Assembly: GCA_964522665.1 (NCBI GenBank)
Contig: CAZFVY010000090.1
Span: 1 to 30,481 of the forward strand
Direction: 5' to 3'
Length of the DNA: 30,481 bases
Origin: CAZFVY01 sp964522665
GTDB taxonomy: Bacteria > Verrucomicrobiota > Verrucomicrobiia > Limisphaerales > CAZFVY01
Numbering within the stretch: the first letter of the stretch is position 1; every line of letters begins with the position of its first letter. The notes under the pieces were generated by a model. That model worked only from the letters and a program-made list of their open reading frames with translations. It had not been told where the DNA came from and did no database searches. Of the stretch, positions 16,421 through 25,210 are shown piece by piece. Both the position numbers and the translations under genes were made by a program.

Positions 16421-16876
16421 AACCCCGCAGGGGGAATGGCGCTTACTTAAGCGATAAAACTTTGCCGCATAGTCAGTTGCGTGGCCAGTGAACGCGTTGA
16501 GTGGCAGCTTTTCTCGCCGCGGCGCGATCAAGCCAAGAATGCGCCCCAGTGAATGGTGGGGCGAGGCTCCGCCGAGCCGTGACGAGGGTTGGGATGCCCG
16601 CCACGCCCCACGCCTCGAGACCGAGTTGGCGGCGTAGAGGAGGGCCGTGACCAAGGCGGGAATCGCACCGCTTTTTCAGGGCTCGGCGGAGCCTCGCCCC
16701 ACCAGGGGTAGAGGGGCGGTTTGCCGAGGGTTCGCATCTCGACTCGTTTCAGGGATATCGCGCCGCGATGTCACGGTCCTGCCAACTTGCCGCTTTGAAG
16801 CTCCGAGCGAACACGGGACGGAACGCATACGCTACCCTGGGAAGGCTTAAGTAAGCGCAATTCCCCCGCAGGGGTT
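16421..16876. repeat. 456-bp element bounded by 32-bp inverted repeats
   Basis: Left arm 16421-16452 and right arm 16845-16876 are inverted copies that agree at 28 of 32 positions; both contain gcgcttacttaagc and a ccccgcagggg-type mini-hairpin. No transposase is encoded inside, so this would be a non-autonomous (MITE-like) element or two facing copies of an intergenic repeat. No clear target-site duplication is seen. Confidence 0.6.
16555..16703. repeat. Perfect 24-bp inverted repeat
   Basis: Arms 16555-16578 and 16680-16703 are exact reverse complements (ggtggggcgaggctccgccg with agcc following), separated by 101 bp. They lie inside the 456-bp element, so the structure is nested. Confidence 0.8.
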
Positions 16877-16932
16877 GAGGCCACCGAAGACTCGTGGCGC
16901 AACCTTTTTCCGCCACTCCCGCCGTACCCGCC

Positions 16933-18378
16933 TCACGCCACGACGCCCTTCGCCACCTTGCCCGACACGTCCGTAAGACGGAAATCGCGGCCCTGAAAAC
17001 GGTAGGTCAGGCGCGTGTGATCGATGCCGCACAAATAAAGCATCGTCGCGTGCAGATCATGCACATGCATCTGCTGTTCGTCCTCGACGAAACGGTAGCC
17101 CAACTCATCCGTGCTGCCCCAACTCATGCCGCCCTTGATTCCGCCGCCGGCCATCCAGATCGAGAACGCCAGGATATGGTGATCGCGGCCCGACCCTTGT
17201 CCCATCGGCGTCCGCCCGAATTCACCGCCCCAGATCACGAGCGTGTCATCGAGCATGCCGCGCTGCTTGAGGTCGAGCACGAGCGCGGCGGAAGCCTGGT
17301 CCACGTCGCGGGCGCTGACCGGCATGTCCTCCGCGATGTTGTTGTGATGGTCCCATGCGCGGTGATAAAGCTGGACGAAGCGCGTCCCGCGTTCGACCAA
17401 CCGTCGCGCCATCAAACAATTCGACGCGAAACTGCCGTCGCCAGGATGTTTCACCCCGTAGAGATCGAGGATGCTCTGCGGCTCCTGGCTAAAGTCAGTC
17501 AACTCCGGCACGGAAGTCTGCATGCGAAACGCCATTTCATACTGGCTGATGCGCGTCTGAATGTCGGGATCAGTCCGCTCCTCCTCGAGCATGCCGTTCA
17601 GACGTTTGATTTCCTCGACGACCTGGCGTTGCGTGCTCTGGCAAACGCCCTCCGGGTTGCCGATGTAGTGGACCGCGGCGCCGTTCGATTGAAATTGAAT
17701 GCCGTCGAACTTGCTCGGCAGAAAGCCGCTCGACCATTGCCGAGCCGAGACCGGTTGGACGCCGGCGCGCCCTTTCGAAGTCAACACCACGAAACCGGGC
17801 AATTCCTCGGTTTCCGCGCCGAGGCCGTAAAGCAGCCACGAACCCATGCTGGGCCGGCCTTTGATCTGCGAGCCGGAGTTCATGAAGGCGTGGGCCGGAT
17901 CGTGATTGATCTGCTCGGTGTGGAGCGAGCGAACGACGCAAATCTCGTCGGCGATGCCGCCGATGCGGGGAAAGATTTCCGAAATCTCGAGGCCCGACTG
18001 GCCGCGCCGCTTGAACTCGCAGAACGGGCCGAACGCTTTAAGCTGAGTATTCTGCAGTTGCGCGAGTTGCTGGCCTTTCGTGAACGATTCCGGAAACGGC
18101 TGGCCGTGCAGCTTCTTGAGCATCGGCTTTGGGTCGAAGCTCTCCACGTGCGACGGCCCGCCCGCCATGCAGAGGTGGATGATGCGGCGCGTGCGAATCG
18201 GAAAATGCGGCGGATGGATTACGCCCTGCCAGCGGTCGGACGACGAGGCTCCGCGCAAGACGCCCGGGTCGAGCAGGCTCGCCAGCGCCAGGCCGCCGAG
18301 GCCGTACGCCGCGCGCCCGAGAAACGCGCGCCGATTGACGCTCGTCTGAAACTTCGGCAAATCAAAAGGCGGGTTCAT
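16933..18378 (-). CDS. DUF1501 protein, Tat-exported
   Basis: 481 aa from ATG 18378; a TTG at 18384 is possible but less likely. The N-terminus has a twin-arginine signal (VNRRAFLGRAAYGLGGLALA). The DUF1501 core shows RIIHLCMAGGPSHVESFDPK, then LPGFVVL, LVERGTRFVQLYHRAWDHHN, TLVIWGGEFGRTPMGQG and GRDHHILAFSIWMAGGGIKG. The fold belongs to the alkaline-phosphatase/sulfatase superfamily, but the activity is not established. In Planctomycetota and Verrucomicrobiota DUF1501 genes are nearly always next to PSD1 genes, as here: it starts 2 bp after the PSD1 stop, so the pair is one transcription unit. Confidence 0.95.
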   Translation of the reverse strand: MNPPFDLPKFQTSVNRRAFLGRAAYGLGGLALASLLDPGVLRGASSSDRWQGVIHPPHFPIRTRRIIHLCMAGGPSHVESFDPKPMLKKLHGQPFPESFTKGQQLAQLQNTQLKAFGPFCEFKRRGQSGLEISEIFPRIGGIADEICVVRSLHTEQINHDPAHAFMNSGSQIKGRPSMGSWLLYGLGAETEELPGFVVLTSKGRAGVQPVSARQWSSGFLPSKFDGIQFQSNGAAVHYIGNPEGVCQSTQRQVVEEIKRLNGMLEEERTDPDIQTRISQYEMAFRMQTSVPELTDFSQEPQSILDLYGVKHPGDGSFASNCLMARRLVERGTRFVQLYHRAWDHHNNIAEDMPVSARDVDQASAALVLDLKQRGMLDDTLVIWGGEFGRTPMGQGSGRDHHILAFSIWMAGGGIKGGMSWGSTDELGYRFVEDEQQMHVHDLHATMLYLCGIDHTRLTYRFQGRDFRLTDVSGKVAKGVVA

Positions 18379-18380
18379 CG

Positions 18381-21300
18381 TCAATACCGGGTGATGGTTT
18401 CATGCAGGTTGAGGACCACGCGGCAGACTTCCGTCCACGCGGCCAGTTCGGCTTCGTCGGCGCCGGCCGGCTCGGGAGCGATCCCGACGTGCGCCGAGAG
18501 CTTGGCTTCGGCCGGGTTGGCCCGGAAATGCTCGCGCTGGCTCGCGAGAAAGGCCGTGAGCGATTCCCGCTCGCGCGGCTTGATCGGCCGGGCCAGGGCG
18601 CGCTCATAGGCCAATTCGAGTCGCTGGTCATCTCCCGCCACGTGGGCCGCGAGCAGGCGCGCCGCGAAGACGCGGGCGGCCTCGTAAAACGTCGGGTCAT
18701 TTAACAGCGTCAACGCCTGCTGCGGGGTATTCGACACATTGCGGCTGGCGACGCACTCCTCCCGCGCGGGCGCGTCAAAATTCGCGAGCATCGGCTGCAG
18801 GAACGTCCGCTGCCAATGCGCATAGACGCCGCGGCGATACTGTTCCTGATCTTTGTCCGCGTAATAATCGCGGTCGGGAAACTGGAGGTTCGCGTAGTAG
18901 CCCGGCGGTTGGTAGGGGTGCGCGCTCGGCCCGCCGATTTCGAGATTGAGGACGCCGGCGATCGCGAGCGCGTTGTCGCGCACGAACTCCGCCTCGAGGC
19001 GGCGCGGCGACTGCGACGCGAGCCAGCGATTCGCGGGATCGGCCTCGTGGGCGACCGGCGAAGGATTCGCCACCTGCCGGTAGGTCGCGGACATCACCAT
19101 GGTCTTGATGATCTGCTTGACGTTCCAGCCGCTCTCCATGAAATCGACCGCGAGCCAGTCGAGCAATTCCGGGTGCAGCGGCCACTCGCCTTGCGCCCCG
19201 AGATCATCGACGACCGCCGACAATCCCGCGCCGAAGAATTGTTTCCACAGACGGTTCACCTCGGTGCGGGCGGTGAGCGGGTTATCGCGCGAGACCAGCC
19301 ACTTGGCGAGGTCGAGCCGCGTCAAGCGCTCACCGGGCGGGGCGGTGACTTGCGGCAAAAAGTGCGGCACGGCCGGTTCGACCACCGCGCCGCTTTGGTC
19401 CTGCCAATTCCCGCGCGGCAACACTCGGATTTCCAGCGGTTTTTGCGCGACGGTCACCATCGTGAACGCGCGTCCGTCGTGCGCGGCCAGGACCTCGCGC
19501 TGGGCTTTCTTCCACTGCGCGAACGCTTCGTCATCGACGCCGCCGTTCACGAGAAACGCCTCGGTCAAAAAGCGCCGGCCGGCGCGGGAGCGCCCCAGCG
19601 ATGAGTCAGCCAGGGATTTGCGGAGTTGCGCGAGGTAACCCGCCGCCTTCGCCGGGGCCGGCGGCGCAAAAGGCGAAACCGACAGTCGCACGCAGCCCAC
19701 TTCGCTGCGGCCCAGCGTGAGCGTGAGGATGGCGCCCTCTTCAATCCTCACCGGCTTGTCGAGCAGCCAGACGCCCGACTGCGGAGAATTCCGAACTTCC
19801 CGCGCGGTTTTCCAGCCGTCTTGAATGCCGAGGATGCTCGCCCCGTTCGCGTAGCGGTCCTCCTTGGGGTCGGCGTCCGCGAAATAAAAACGGAGCGATT
19901 GCTCCTTTTCCTCGCCGGGTTGTTTCAATTTCGCCGAAAGTGAGATTAACGTGCTCTCGGCCTTATCGAGCAGGATCGTTCCGCCGTTGGCCTGATGCGG
20001 CAGCAATTCCACGCGCACGGCGCTGACTGATCCGGCGGGCAACGCCAGTTTGACTTCCGTGCGCGCCGCCGATTTGCCGGACAGCAGGATCGATTGATTC
20101 GTTTGAATCTCGAACGACAGTTGGGCGGACGTGTCACCATCGCGCGGGAATTGCTTGACCACCGGCGCCGGCGTCAACCAGCCGTCGGGGTGAGCCTGGA
20201 AAAACGCGGCGCTCGCGGTCCGCCAGGCTTTGAACGCTTGTTCTTGTTTCGCGTCGCGTTTCAGGCGCTCGCTCGCTTTATCCACCAACCCGTCGATTTG
20301 GGTTTGGAACCTTTCGAGGCGCGCGCGCTGAAAAGGGCTTTCGACCGCCAGCTCCGGCGGGAACGGGTGATCATTGCTCCAATCCTTCAGGTCGGGATTC
20401 GGCGTGTAGTTGTAGGTTTGGTAAACGCCCCATTGTTTGACGTCGGCAAAAAAAGCCTCCATCGAGTAAAAATCCTTGGTCCAAAACGGGTCGAATTTGT
20501 GATCGTGGCATTCGCAGCAACCCATGGTCGAACCGAGCCAAGTCGTGGCCACGGTGCGCACTCGGTCCGCCGCGTATTTGGCGAGATATTCCTTCGGCTG
20601 CGCGCCCCCTTCGCGCGTCATCATGTTCAACCGATTGAACCCCGTCGCGATCAAGGCCGCGGTGGAAGGTCGCGGCAATAAATCACCGGCCAGTTGCTCA
20701 ATCGTGAATTGATCAAACGGTTCGTTCCGATTGAACGCGTCGATCACGTAATCGCGATACGGATAAATCCGTTGGTTTTGGTCCCCGTGATAGCCGACGG
20801 TGTCGGTGAACCGCGCTAGGTCGAGCCAGGGGACCGCCATCCGCTCGCCGAAGTGCGGAGAAGCCAGCAGTCGATCCACCACGTGCTCGTAAGCGCGGGA
20901 ACCGGTGTCATTGACGAACGCGGCCACTTCCTCCGGCGTCGGTGGCAGGCCGATCAAGTCGAGACTCACCCGGCGGATCAACGTCCGGCGATCCGCTTCC
21001 GGCGACGGCGCGAGGTTTTTCTCCTCGAGATCGTGGAGGATGAACGCATCGACGGCGTTCCTGACCCATGCCGGGTTCCGCGTCACCGGCAGCGCGGCGC
21101 GCGCGGGCTTGATATAGGACCAATGCGGCTGATATTCCGCTCCCTCGGCGATCCAGCGCTTGAGCAAATCCTTTTGGGCCGGGGTCAGGCGTTTGTTCGC
21201 CTCCGGCGGCGGCATCATGTCGTCCTCGTTCGTCGTGTAAATGCGTTTGACGAGATTACTCGCGTCGGGGTGGCCCGGCTTGATCGCTTCCTTTTCCAGC

Positions 21301-21512
21301 GCGACCGCGCGGTCGTCCAGGCGCAGCTTCCCCTTGCGATGATTCTTGTCCGGCCCGTGGCACGGAAAACAATTCTCGGACAGGATCGGCCGAATCTGGC
21401 GATTGAATTCTAGCTTCGCGCCCGTCTCTGATTCCGCGCCAATCACGAGACTCGAACCGAGCGCCCCCAACCCCAGCGCGACGCCGAGCATCTGCAATCG
21501 GGCAGAAAACAT
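18381..21512 (-). CDS. PSD1 protein: cytochrome c-like, DUF1549 and DUF1553 domains
   Basis: 1043 aa if started at ATG 21512, which gives a normal signal peptide (MFSARLQMLGVALGLGALG); the frame is open to ATG 21602, which would add 30 residues before the hydrophobic core. An N-terminal haem motif (NCFPCHGPDK, residues 48-52) belongs to the PSCyt1 domain. DUF1549 follows (DAFILHDLEEKNLAPSPEAD, then RVSLDLIGLPPTPEEVAAF), then a less conserved middle and DUF1553 near the C-terminus (LAKWLVSRDNPLTARTEVNR and WLAVDFMESGWNVKQIIKTM, then NTPQQALTLLNDP). PSD1 proteins are large extracytoplasmic proteins of unknown reaction, often in polysaccharide-degradation gene clusters. Transcription should begin close to or inside the tandem repeat array upstream. 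Confidence 0.95.
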   Translation of the reverse strand: MFSARLQMLGVALGLGALGSSLVIGAESETGAKLEFNRQIRPILSENCFPCHGPDKNHRKGKLRLDDRAVALEKEAIKPGHPDASNLVKRIYTTNEDDMMPPPEANKRLTPAQKDLLKRWIAEGAEYQPHWSYIKPARAALPVTRNPAWVRNAVDAFILHDLEEKNLAPSPEADRRTLIRRVSLDLIGLPPTPEEVAAFVNDTGSRAYEHVVDRLLASPHFGERMAVPWLDLARFTDTVGYHGDQNQRIYPYRDYVIDAFNRNEPFDQFTIEQLAGDLLPRPSTAALIATGFNRLNMMTREGGAQPKEYLAKYAADRVRTVATTWLGSTMGCCECHDHKFDPFWTKDFYSMEAFFADVKQWGVYQTYNYTPNPDLKDWSNDHPFPPELAVESPFQRARLERFQTQIDGLVDKASERLKRDAKQEQAFKAWRTASAAFFQAHPDGWLTPAPVVKQFPRDGDTSAQLSFEIQTNQSILLSGKSAARTEVKLALPAGSVSAVRVELLPHQANGGTILLDKAESTLISLSAKLKQPGEEKEQSLRFYFADADPKEDRYANGASILGIQDGWKTAREVRNSPQSGVWLLDKPVRIEEGAILTLTLGRSEVGCVRLSVSPFAPPAPAKAAGYLAQLRKSLADSSLGRSRAGRRFLTEAFLVNGGVDDEAFAQWKKAQREVLAAHDGRAFTMVTVAQKPLEIRVLPRGNWQDQSGAVVEPAVPHFLPQVTAPPGERLTRLDLAKWLVSRDNPLTARTEVNRLWKQFFGAGLSAVVDDLGAQGEWPLHPELLDWLAVDFMESGWNVKQIIKTMVMSATYRQVANPSPVAHEADPANRWLASQSPRRLEAEFVRDNALAIAGVLNLEIGGPSAHPYQPPGYYANLQFPDRDYYADKDQEQYRRGVYAHWQRTFLQPMLANFDAPAREECVASRNVSNTPQQALTLLNDPTFYEAARVFAARLLAAHVAGDDQRLELAYERALARPIKPRERESLTAFLASQREHFRANPAEAKLSAHVGIAPEPAGADEAELAAWTEVCRVVLNLHETITRY

Positions 21513-21674
21513 TTTGAAGTGGGCGGACGTGGGCCGCGAACGCAAACCGCTGCCCATTCCGATCAAATCGGAAGCCCGTTGAGTGGTCATCAAACGAATC
21601 ATGCTTCATCCGTAAACTCGCAGGAAACCACGGCGTTGGCAAACGCTGATTCCGCCGAGCTTGCTGGCGTTCCT

Positions 21675-22415
21675 TGGAGTGCGGTGGCGCCCGCCTTCGC
21701 AACGCGTCGGCGTGGCAAGCGCGCAGCGCGACACCGCTATGGGCGCCGAAGCGGCGGTCAAACACCCGAACTAGAGCACGCGCTCTGCCCGGCGAAAGCG
21801 TTGTCGCCGCTACGCTTTGCCGACGCACTCCATACCACGCGGCAACTCGTGTCCGAACGCCCCATGGAGTGCGGGGGCAAGCGAAGCGCGACACCGCTAT
21901 GGGCGTCGAAGCGGCGGTCAAACACTCGAATAAGAGCACGCGTCTTGCCCGGCGAAAGCGTCGTCGCCGCTACGCTTTGCCGACACACTCCATACCCCGC
22001 GGCAACTCGCGTCCGAACGACCCTTGGAGTGCGGGGGCACCCGCCTGCGCTACGCTTCGGCGCGGCAAGCGCGCAGCGCGACACCGCTGTGGGCGCCGAA
22101 ACGTCGGTCAAACACCCGAACAAGAGCACGCGCTCTGCCCGGCGAAAGCGTCGTCGCCGCTACGCTTTGCCGATGCACTCCATACCCCGCGGCAACTCGT
22201 GTCCGAACGCCCCTTGGAGTGCGGGGGCAAGCGCAGCGCGACAACGCTATGGGCGCCGAAGCGGCTTTCGTGCGAAAGGCCTGTCGAATCGGCTCGGGCG
22301 CGGAAGCGCCATCCGCCACACCTCGCCTGGTAGGGCGACTTTGTGCCCGTCGTGGGCGCTTAGTCACGCGAAAGCGGTGTCGTCGCTGCGCTCTGCCACC
22401 GCACTCCATACATCG
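21675..22415. repeat. Tandem repeat array, four units, alternating 190 and 160 bp
   Basis: Units begin with tggagtgcgg at 21675, 21865, 22025 and 22215, so the spacing is 190, 160 and 190 bp. Units 1 and 3 have about 30 extra bp after the start (cccgcctgcgctacgc-like) that units 2 and 4 lack, so a 350-bp double unit has been duplicated. Each unit contains ggcggtcaaacac, cccggcgaaagcg and ends near gcactccatac. The middle of the fourth unit has been replaced (22265-22370). All six frames stay mostly open because of the base composition; a MECGGKRSATPLW-type peptide is spelled repeatedly but is not considered a real protein. Confidence 0.85.
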
Positions 22416-22576
22416 GTGGCCGCCTTCGTCAGTCGATATGCGCATCAAGCAACTTGACCCCTGCGGAAACGTGGCGAACGTTTTGCGGTATATGCTCCAG
22501 ATGCCGGCTGGCAAGTCGATGATTATCTGGTCAGGCCGTGCGATTGGGGATCGACGCCGTTCACTCGGAGTTTGGT

Positions 22577-22912
22577 ATGCCGTTGCTTCCTAGAATGGGC
22601 TGGCTCTTAACGCCGGTGAAGCGCCCAGACTTGTGGGCCTGGCCAAAATGTTGCGCGAGATGTGGTTGGCGAATTAGACCCGAGAGTCCGTGGCGGCGAA
22701 TCGATAGCCTTTATCCGCCCTGGCGATGTCCGAAGTGCGCGGGGCGTTTGAGGTTGATCGTTCCCGACTGTCCGGGTTGTGGTCAGGCCATGCGATTTTA
22801 TCGCTGGCCTCGGAATTGGCGCGAGGTGATGTGGGGAGGCTGGACCTGTCGCGGTTGTGGCACGAAGCTCGACAAGTGGGGGCGAAAGATTAATTTAGAG
22901 GACATCGAATGA
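22577..22912 (+). CDS. Small double zinc-ribbon protein
   Basis: 111 aa from ATG 22577, chosen because ggag lies 6 nt upstream; the frame is open back to 22538. Four CxxC knuckles are present: CARCGW, CPKCAG, CPGCGQ and CRGCGT, enough for two zinc ribbons. Tryptophan is frequent between them. No catalytic motif or membrane segment is visible. Such proteins may bind nucleic acid or another protein; I cannot name the family. It sits between the repeat array and the Imm27-like gene, on the same strand as the latter but 142 bp away. Confidence 0.65.
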   Translation: MPLLPRMGWLLTPVKRPDLWAWPKCCARCGWRIRPESPWRRIDSLYPPWRCPKCAGRLRLIVPDCPGCGQAMRFYRWPRNWREVMWGGWTCRGCGTKLDKWGRKINLEDIE

Positions 22913-23054
22913 ATCGGTTCCTGGGGCTCCAGCGATCTGAAGGAATCGTGCGAAAGGATAACACGGATTTTTCGCGAGACTTTTGTGAGACCGTTTCTCG
23001 GCCGGTCACTGCTCACGGAACTCTTTCGTAAGACCACTGCCAAAGTATAACGCG

Positions 23055-23360
23055 ATGAAAATAGAACCACATGAAGCTGAGTTGGTAGGGCAGTGGATTG
23101 TCGAAAACCGGAGAGTCAAAGGCGATCCGACCTGCGAGCGAATTCGGTGGTTAACCTTGAACGTGCTGCGGAAGTTGGGGATCAGCAAGCAGTGGGGCGC
23201 CTGGGAAACGCTGTTCCAAGACCCCATTGACGGCCGATACTGGGAGCAAACCTACCCTCAAAGCGGAATGCATGGTGGTGGGCCGCCGGCATTGCGTGTC
23301 GTTTCACGAGAGCAAGCCGAGGAAAAATATGGCCGTGAAGTATTTGTCGACCGCCGTTGA
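23055..23360 (+). CDS. Imm27-like immunity protein
   Basis: 101 aa. The sequence fits my recollection of the Imm27 family of polymorphic-toxin immunity proteins: EAELVGQWIVENRRV, then CERIRWLTLNVLRKLG, then WETLFQDPIDGRYWEQTYPQ followed by SGMHGGGPPALRVV and a final EKYG. Imm27 proteins neutralise a toxin domain delivered by a neighbouring cell or by an RHS-type protein. No toxin gene is next to it here, so it is an orphan immunity gene or the toxin has been lost. Bases around it are more AT-rich than in the core genes. No clear Shine-Dalgarno is visible before ATG 23055. Family assignment is from memory of the motif, not a search. Confidence 0.75.
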   Translation: MKIEPHEAELVGQWIVENRRVKGDPTCERIRWLTLNVLRKLGISKQWGAWETLFQDPIDGRYWEQTYPQSGMHGGGPPALRVVSREQAEEKYGREVFVDRR

Positions 23361-23412
23361 TGGCGCGCGGTCGCCAATCTCCAACTGAACGCGGCACGCC
23401 GATCTTCCAAGC

Positions 23413-23763
23413 TCACTTCCTCTTATGAACAACCAAATGGTTCCCATCCGGGTCGGCGATGACGGCGAGGTGGCATACGGGTGTTTCGACGGGTTCCAGA
23501 ATGAATGTGACCGCGTGGCTTTTCAGGCGGGCGATTTCGGCTTCGAGGTTATCGACTTCGAAGGCGGTCACCGCGCCGGGCGCGCCGGGGGTGCGGCCCA
23601 TTTCCATCGTGGTAATCGCGAAGGTGGCGCCGCCGACGTCGTATTCGATCCATTCGTCGCGGAAATTGGCGTCGAGCTTGAGGCCAAGGACGTTTTCGTA
23701 AAAGGCCCGGGCGCGAGGAATCTCTTTGACCGGGTAGGCCGTGAACGCGATCGAGTTTATCAT
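23413..23763 (-). CDS. VOC (glyoxalase/bleomycin-resistance) family protein
   Basis: 116 aa from ATG 23763; the frame extends 6 codons further. The single VOC domain shows FTAYPVKEIPRARAFYENVL, then GLKLDANF, FEVDNLEAEIARLKSHAV and the C-terminal strand HLAVIADPDGNHLVVHKRK. VOC proteins bind a divalent metal between paired beta-alpha-beta-beta-beta units and act on many small substrates, or bind drugs; the substrate cannot be told from sequence. It starts 34 bp after the lipoxygenase-like gene on the same strand, so it is probably the third gene of that operon and might act on its product, which is inference. Confidence 0.88.
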   Translation of the reverse strand: MINSIAFTAYPVKEIPRARAFYENVLGLKLDANFRDEWIEYDVGGATFAITTMEMGRTPGAPGAVTAFEVDNLEAEIARLKSHAVTFILEPVETPVCHLAVIADPDGNHLVVHKRK

Positions 23764-23797
23764 ATTGGAGCAAAGCTCCACGCTCGTCGAATCGAAG

Positions 23798-25207
23798 TCA
23801 AATCTGGATGCTGCGGGCGATGCGTTTCAGCGGGACGAAGCGGTGGACGCGGAGGCTCGCGTCGGTCTCCTGGAGGCCCGTCTTGAACTCGTCGTTCGCG
23901 CGGCGGAGTTCCGGAGCGGAAAAATCGTAGCCGACGTCCTTAAGGTGGGTGGCGGTGTGATCGCGCACGAGCCATTCCCACGCAACGCGTTGGCGGAAGA
24001 TGTCGCCGAACCGGGTCAACGAGCGGGGATTGAACGCGGGAATATCGCGGGAAAATGGGGGCGGCACGCGGAGCCGCAGCGGGATCGCCAGGATCGGAAT
24101 ATCCTCGGTCAATCCGTAGTGCTCAGTCGAATGGGCAATCGTCGGACCCCAGACGCAATAGGCGGCGACTTCCGCCAGCGCGTCGGGCGCCTGGATTTGT
24201 TCGGCGTTCGGGAAGCCGGGAACCCAACTACTCACGGCGTCCGCCCAGCGCAGCACCTGCGGGTCGGCCGCCGGGATCGCCGCGACGACCTTGCGCGTGA
24301 AGCGAAGGACCTCTTCGTAATAGACGTCCAGGAATTTGCCCAATTCGCCAAAGACGCGCGGCGGGCGGCGGTTGAACCGATACGCCGGATAGGCGCGATT
24401 GCCCTCGACGCCGGACCAGCCGGTCGCCTGAAAATGATGCGTCGAGGCTTCGTCGCCGGGGAAGGTCGAATAGGCGAACAGTTGATTGTTCGTCAAGATC
24501 GAGAGGCGGGAATGGAGCGCGGCTTGATTGAGGCTCAGCGTGAATTGGAAGTGCGGCTTCAGCAATCGCAGCAGCGTGTGCTCGGGCGGCAGCACGCTCA
24601 TCGTGATCGCGTTGATGGCGTCGAATTGGAAATGGAGCGGCGTGTGATGGACCAGCACGACGTGCAAGCCCGCGCCTTGCATCAGAAAATAACGCGCCAG
24701 CGCCCAGGCGTTTCCGTCCGTCGGCGTGAGCGTCAGGCCGTTGATGCGCAACGCCAGGAACCGTCGGCTGCCGTCGGCCGCGAGGCGCCCGAGCGCGATG
24801 GTCGGCGCGACGTAGATGCCCGGCAGCGTGTGGACGCGGCTCATCGCGGAAAAATCGATTTTGAAATCGACCTCGTCCGCCTGGCGGGTCGCGAGAAATG
24901 GCTCGAACAGGTTCGCGTCCGCGGCGTCGAGTTCGGTCGTGATGAAGCGGCTGAAAACGGTGTGGAAGAGCAGGTTCAGGATCGTCGCGTCGTCAAGGTC
25001 GGTGGGATAGGGCCGCCGCAAGCTCCGGTAGAGCGGGCCGAACCAGCCAAACGCCATCGAGCCGATGATGCGCTTGCCGATGGTTCGCTGGAATTCCAGT
25101 TGGTTGCGCAGCGGCACCTTGACGACCGTCGGCGCCTTGCCCTCCTGGCCCGGGACGGGAGCTTGCGGCCACGGCTTGGGCGCTCGGTATTTACGTTCGC
25201 GCGGCAT
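23798..25207 (-). CDS. Compact lipoxygenase-like iron oxygenase
   Basis: 469 aa, without the N-terminal PLAT domain of plant and animal enzymes. The core pattern is LVHHTPLHFQFDAI followed by LPPEHTLLRLLKPHFQFTLS, matching the lipoxygenase signature H-x4-H ... HPxxxLLxPH. Candidate iron ligands are His187 and His192, His359 and His363 (IAHSTEHYG, H-x3-H) and the C-terminal Ile469 (RSIQI-stop). These correspond in order and roughly in spacing to His361, His366, His541, His545 and Ile663 of rabbit 15-lipoxygenase. Lipoxygenases add O2 to polyunsaturated fatty acids to make hydroperoxides. No signal peptide is obvious. It begins 3 bp after the stop of the P450-cNMP gene, so the two are surely co-expressed. 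Confidence 0.85.
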   Translation of the reverse strand: MPRERKYRAPKPWPQAPVPGQEGKAPTVVKVPLRNQLEFQRTIGKRIIGSMAFGWFGPLYRSLRRPYPTDLDDATILNLLFHTVFSRFITTELDAADANLFEPFLATRQADEVDFKIDFSAMSRVHTLPGIYVAPTIALGRLAADGSRRFLALRINGLTLTPTDGNAWALARYFLMQGAGLHVVLVHHTPLHFQFDAINAITMSVLPPEHTLLRLLKPHFQFTLSLNQAALHSRLSILTNNQLFAYSTFPGDEASTHHFQATGWSGVEGNRAYPAYRFNRRPPRVFGELGKFLDVYYEEVLRFTRKVVAAIPAADPQVLRWADAVSSWVPGFPNAEQIQAPDALAEVAAYCVWGPTIAHSTEHYGLTEDIPILAIPLRLRVPPPFSRDIPAFNPRSLTRFGDIFRQRVAWEWLVRDHTATHLKDVGYDFSAPELRRANDEFKTGLQETDASLRVHRFVPLKRIARSIQI

Positions 25208-25210
25208 GAC

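Larger units (their letters stand above)
15976..16932. other. Gene-free region dense in hairpins
   Basis: 957 bp between the convergent dehydrogenase and DUF1501 genes. No frame here resembles a known protein. The first 250 bp are plain apart from a small hairpin (cttacg...cgtaag, 16164-16181). The rest is a cluster of palindromes and nested inverted repeats, listed separately. Transcription terminators for both flanking genes may be among them. Confidence 0.7.

Noticed and set aside
16894..18609. 571-codon plus-strand frame opposite the DUF1501 gene
   Set aside because: No family resemblance, and the opposite strand has an unmistakable DUF1501 protein.
21675..22415. CRISPR array
   Set aside because: Units of 160-190 bp are alike over their whole length, with no short repeat and unique spacers.
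21519..22593. Several overlapping open frames through the tandem repeat array
   Set aside because: They are open in many frames at once and repeat the same MECGG-type peptide, as expected for a GC-rich repeat rather than for a protein.
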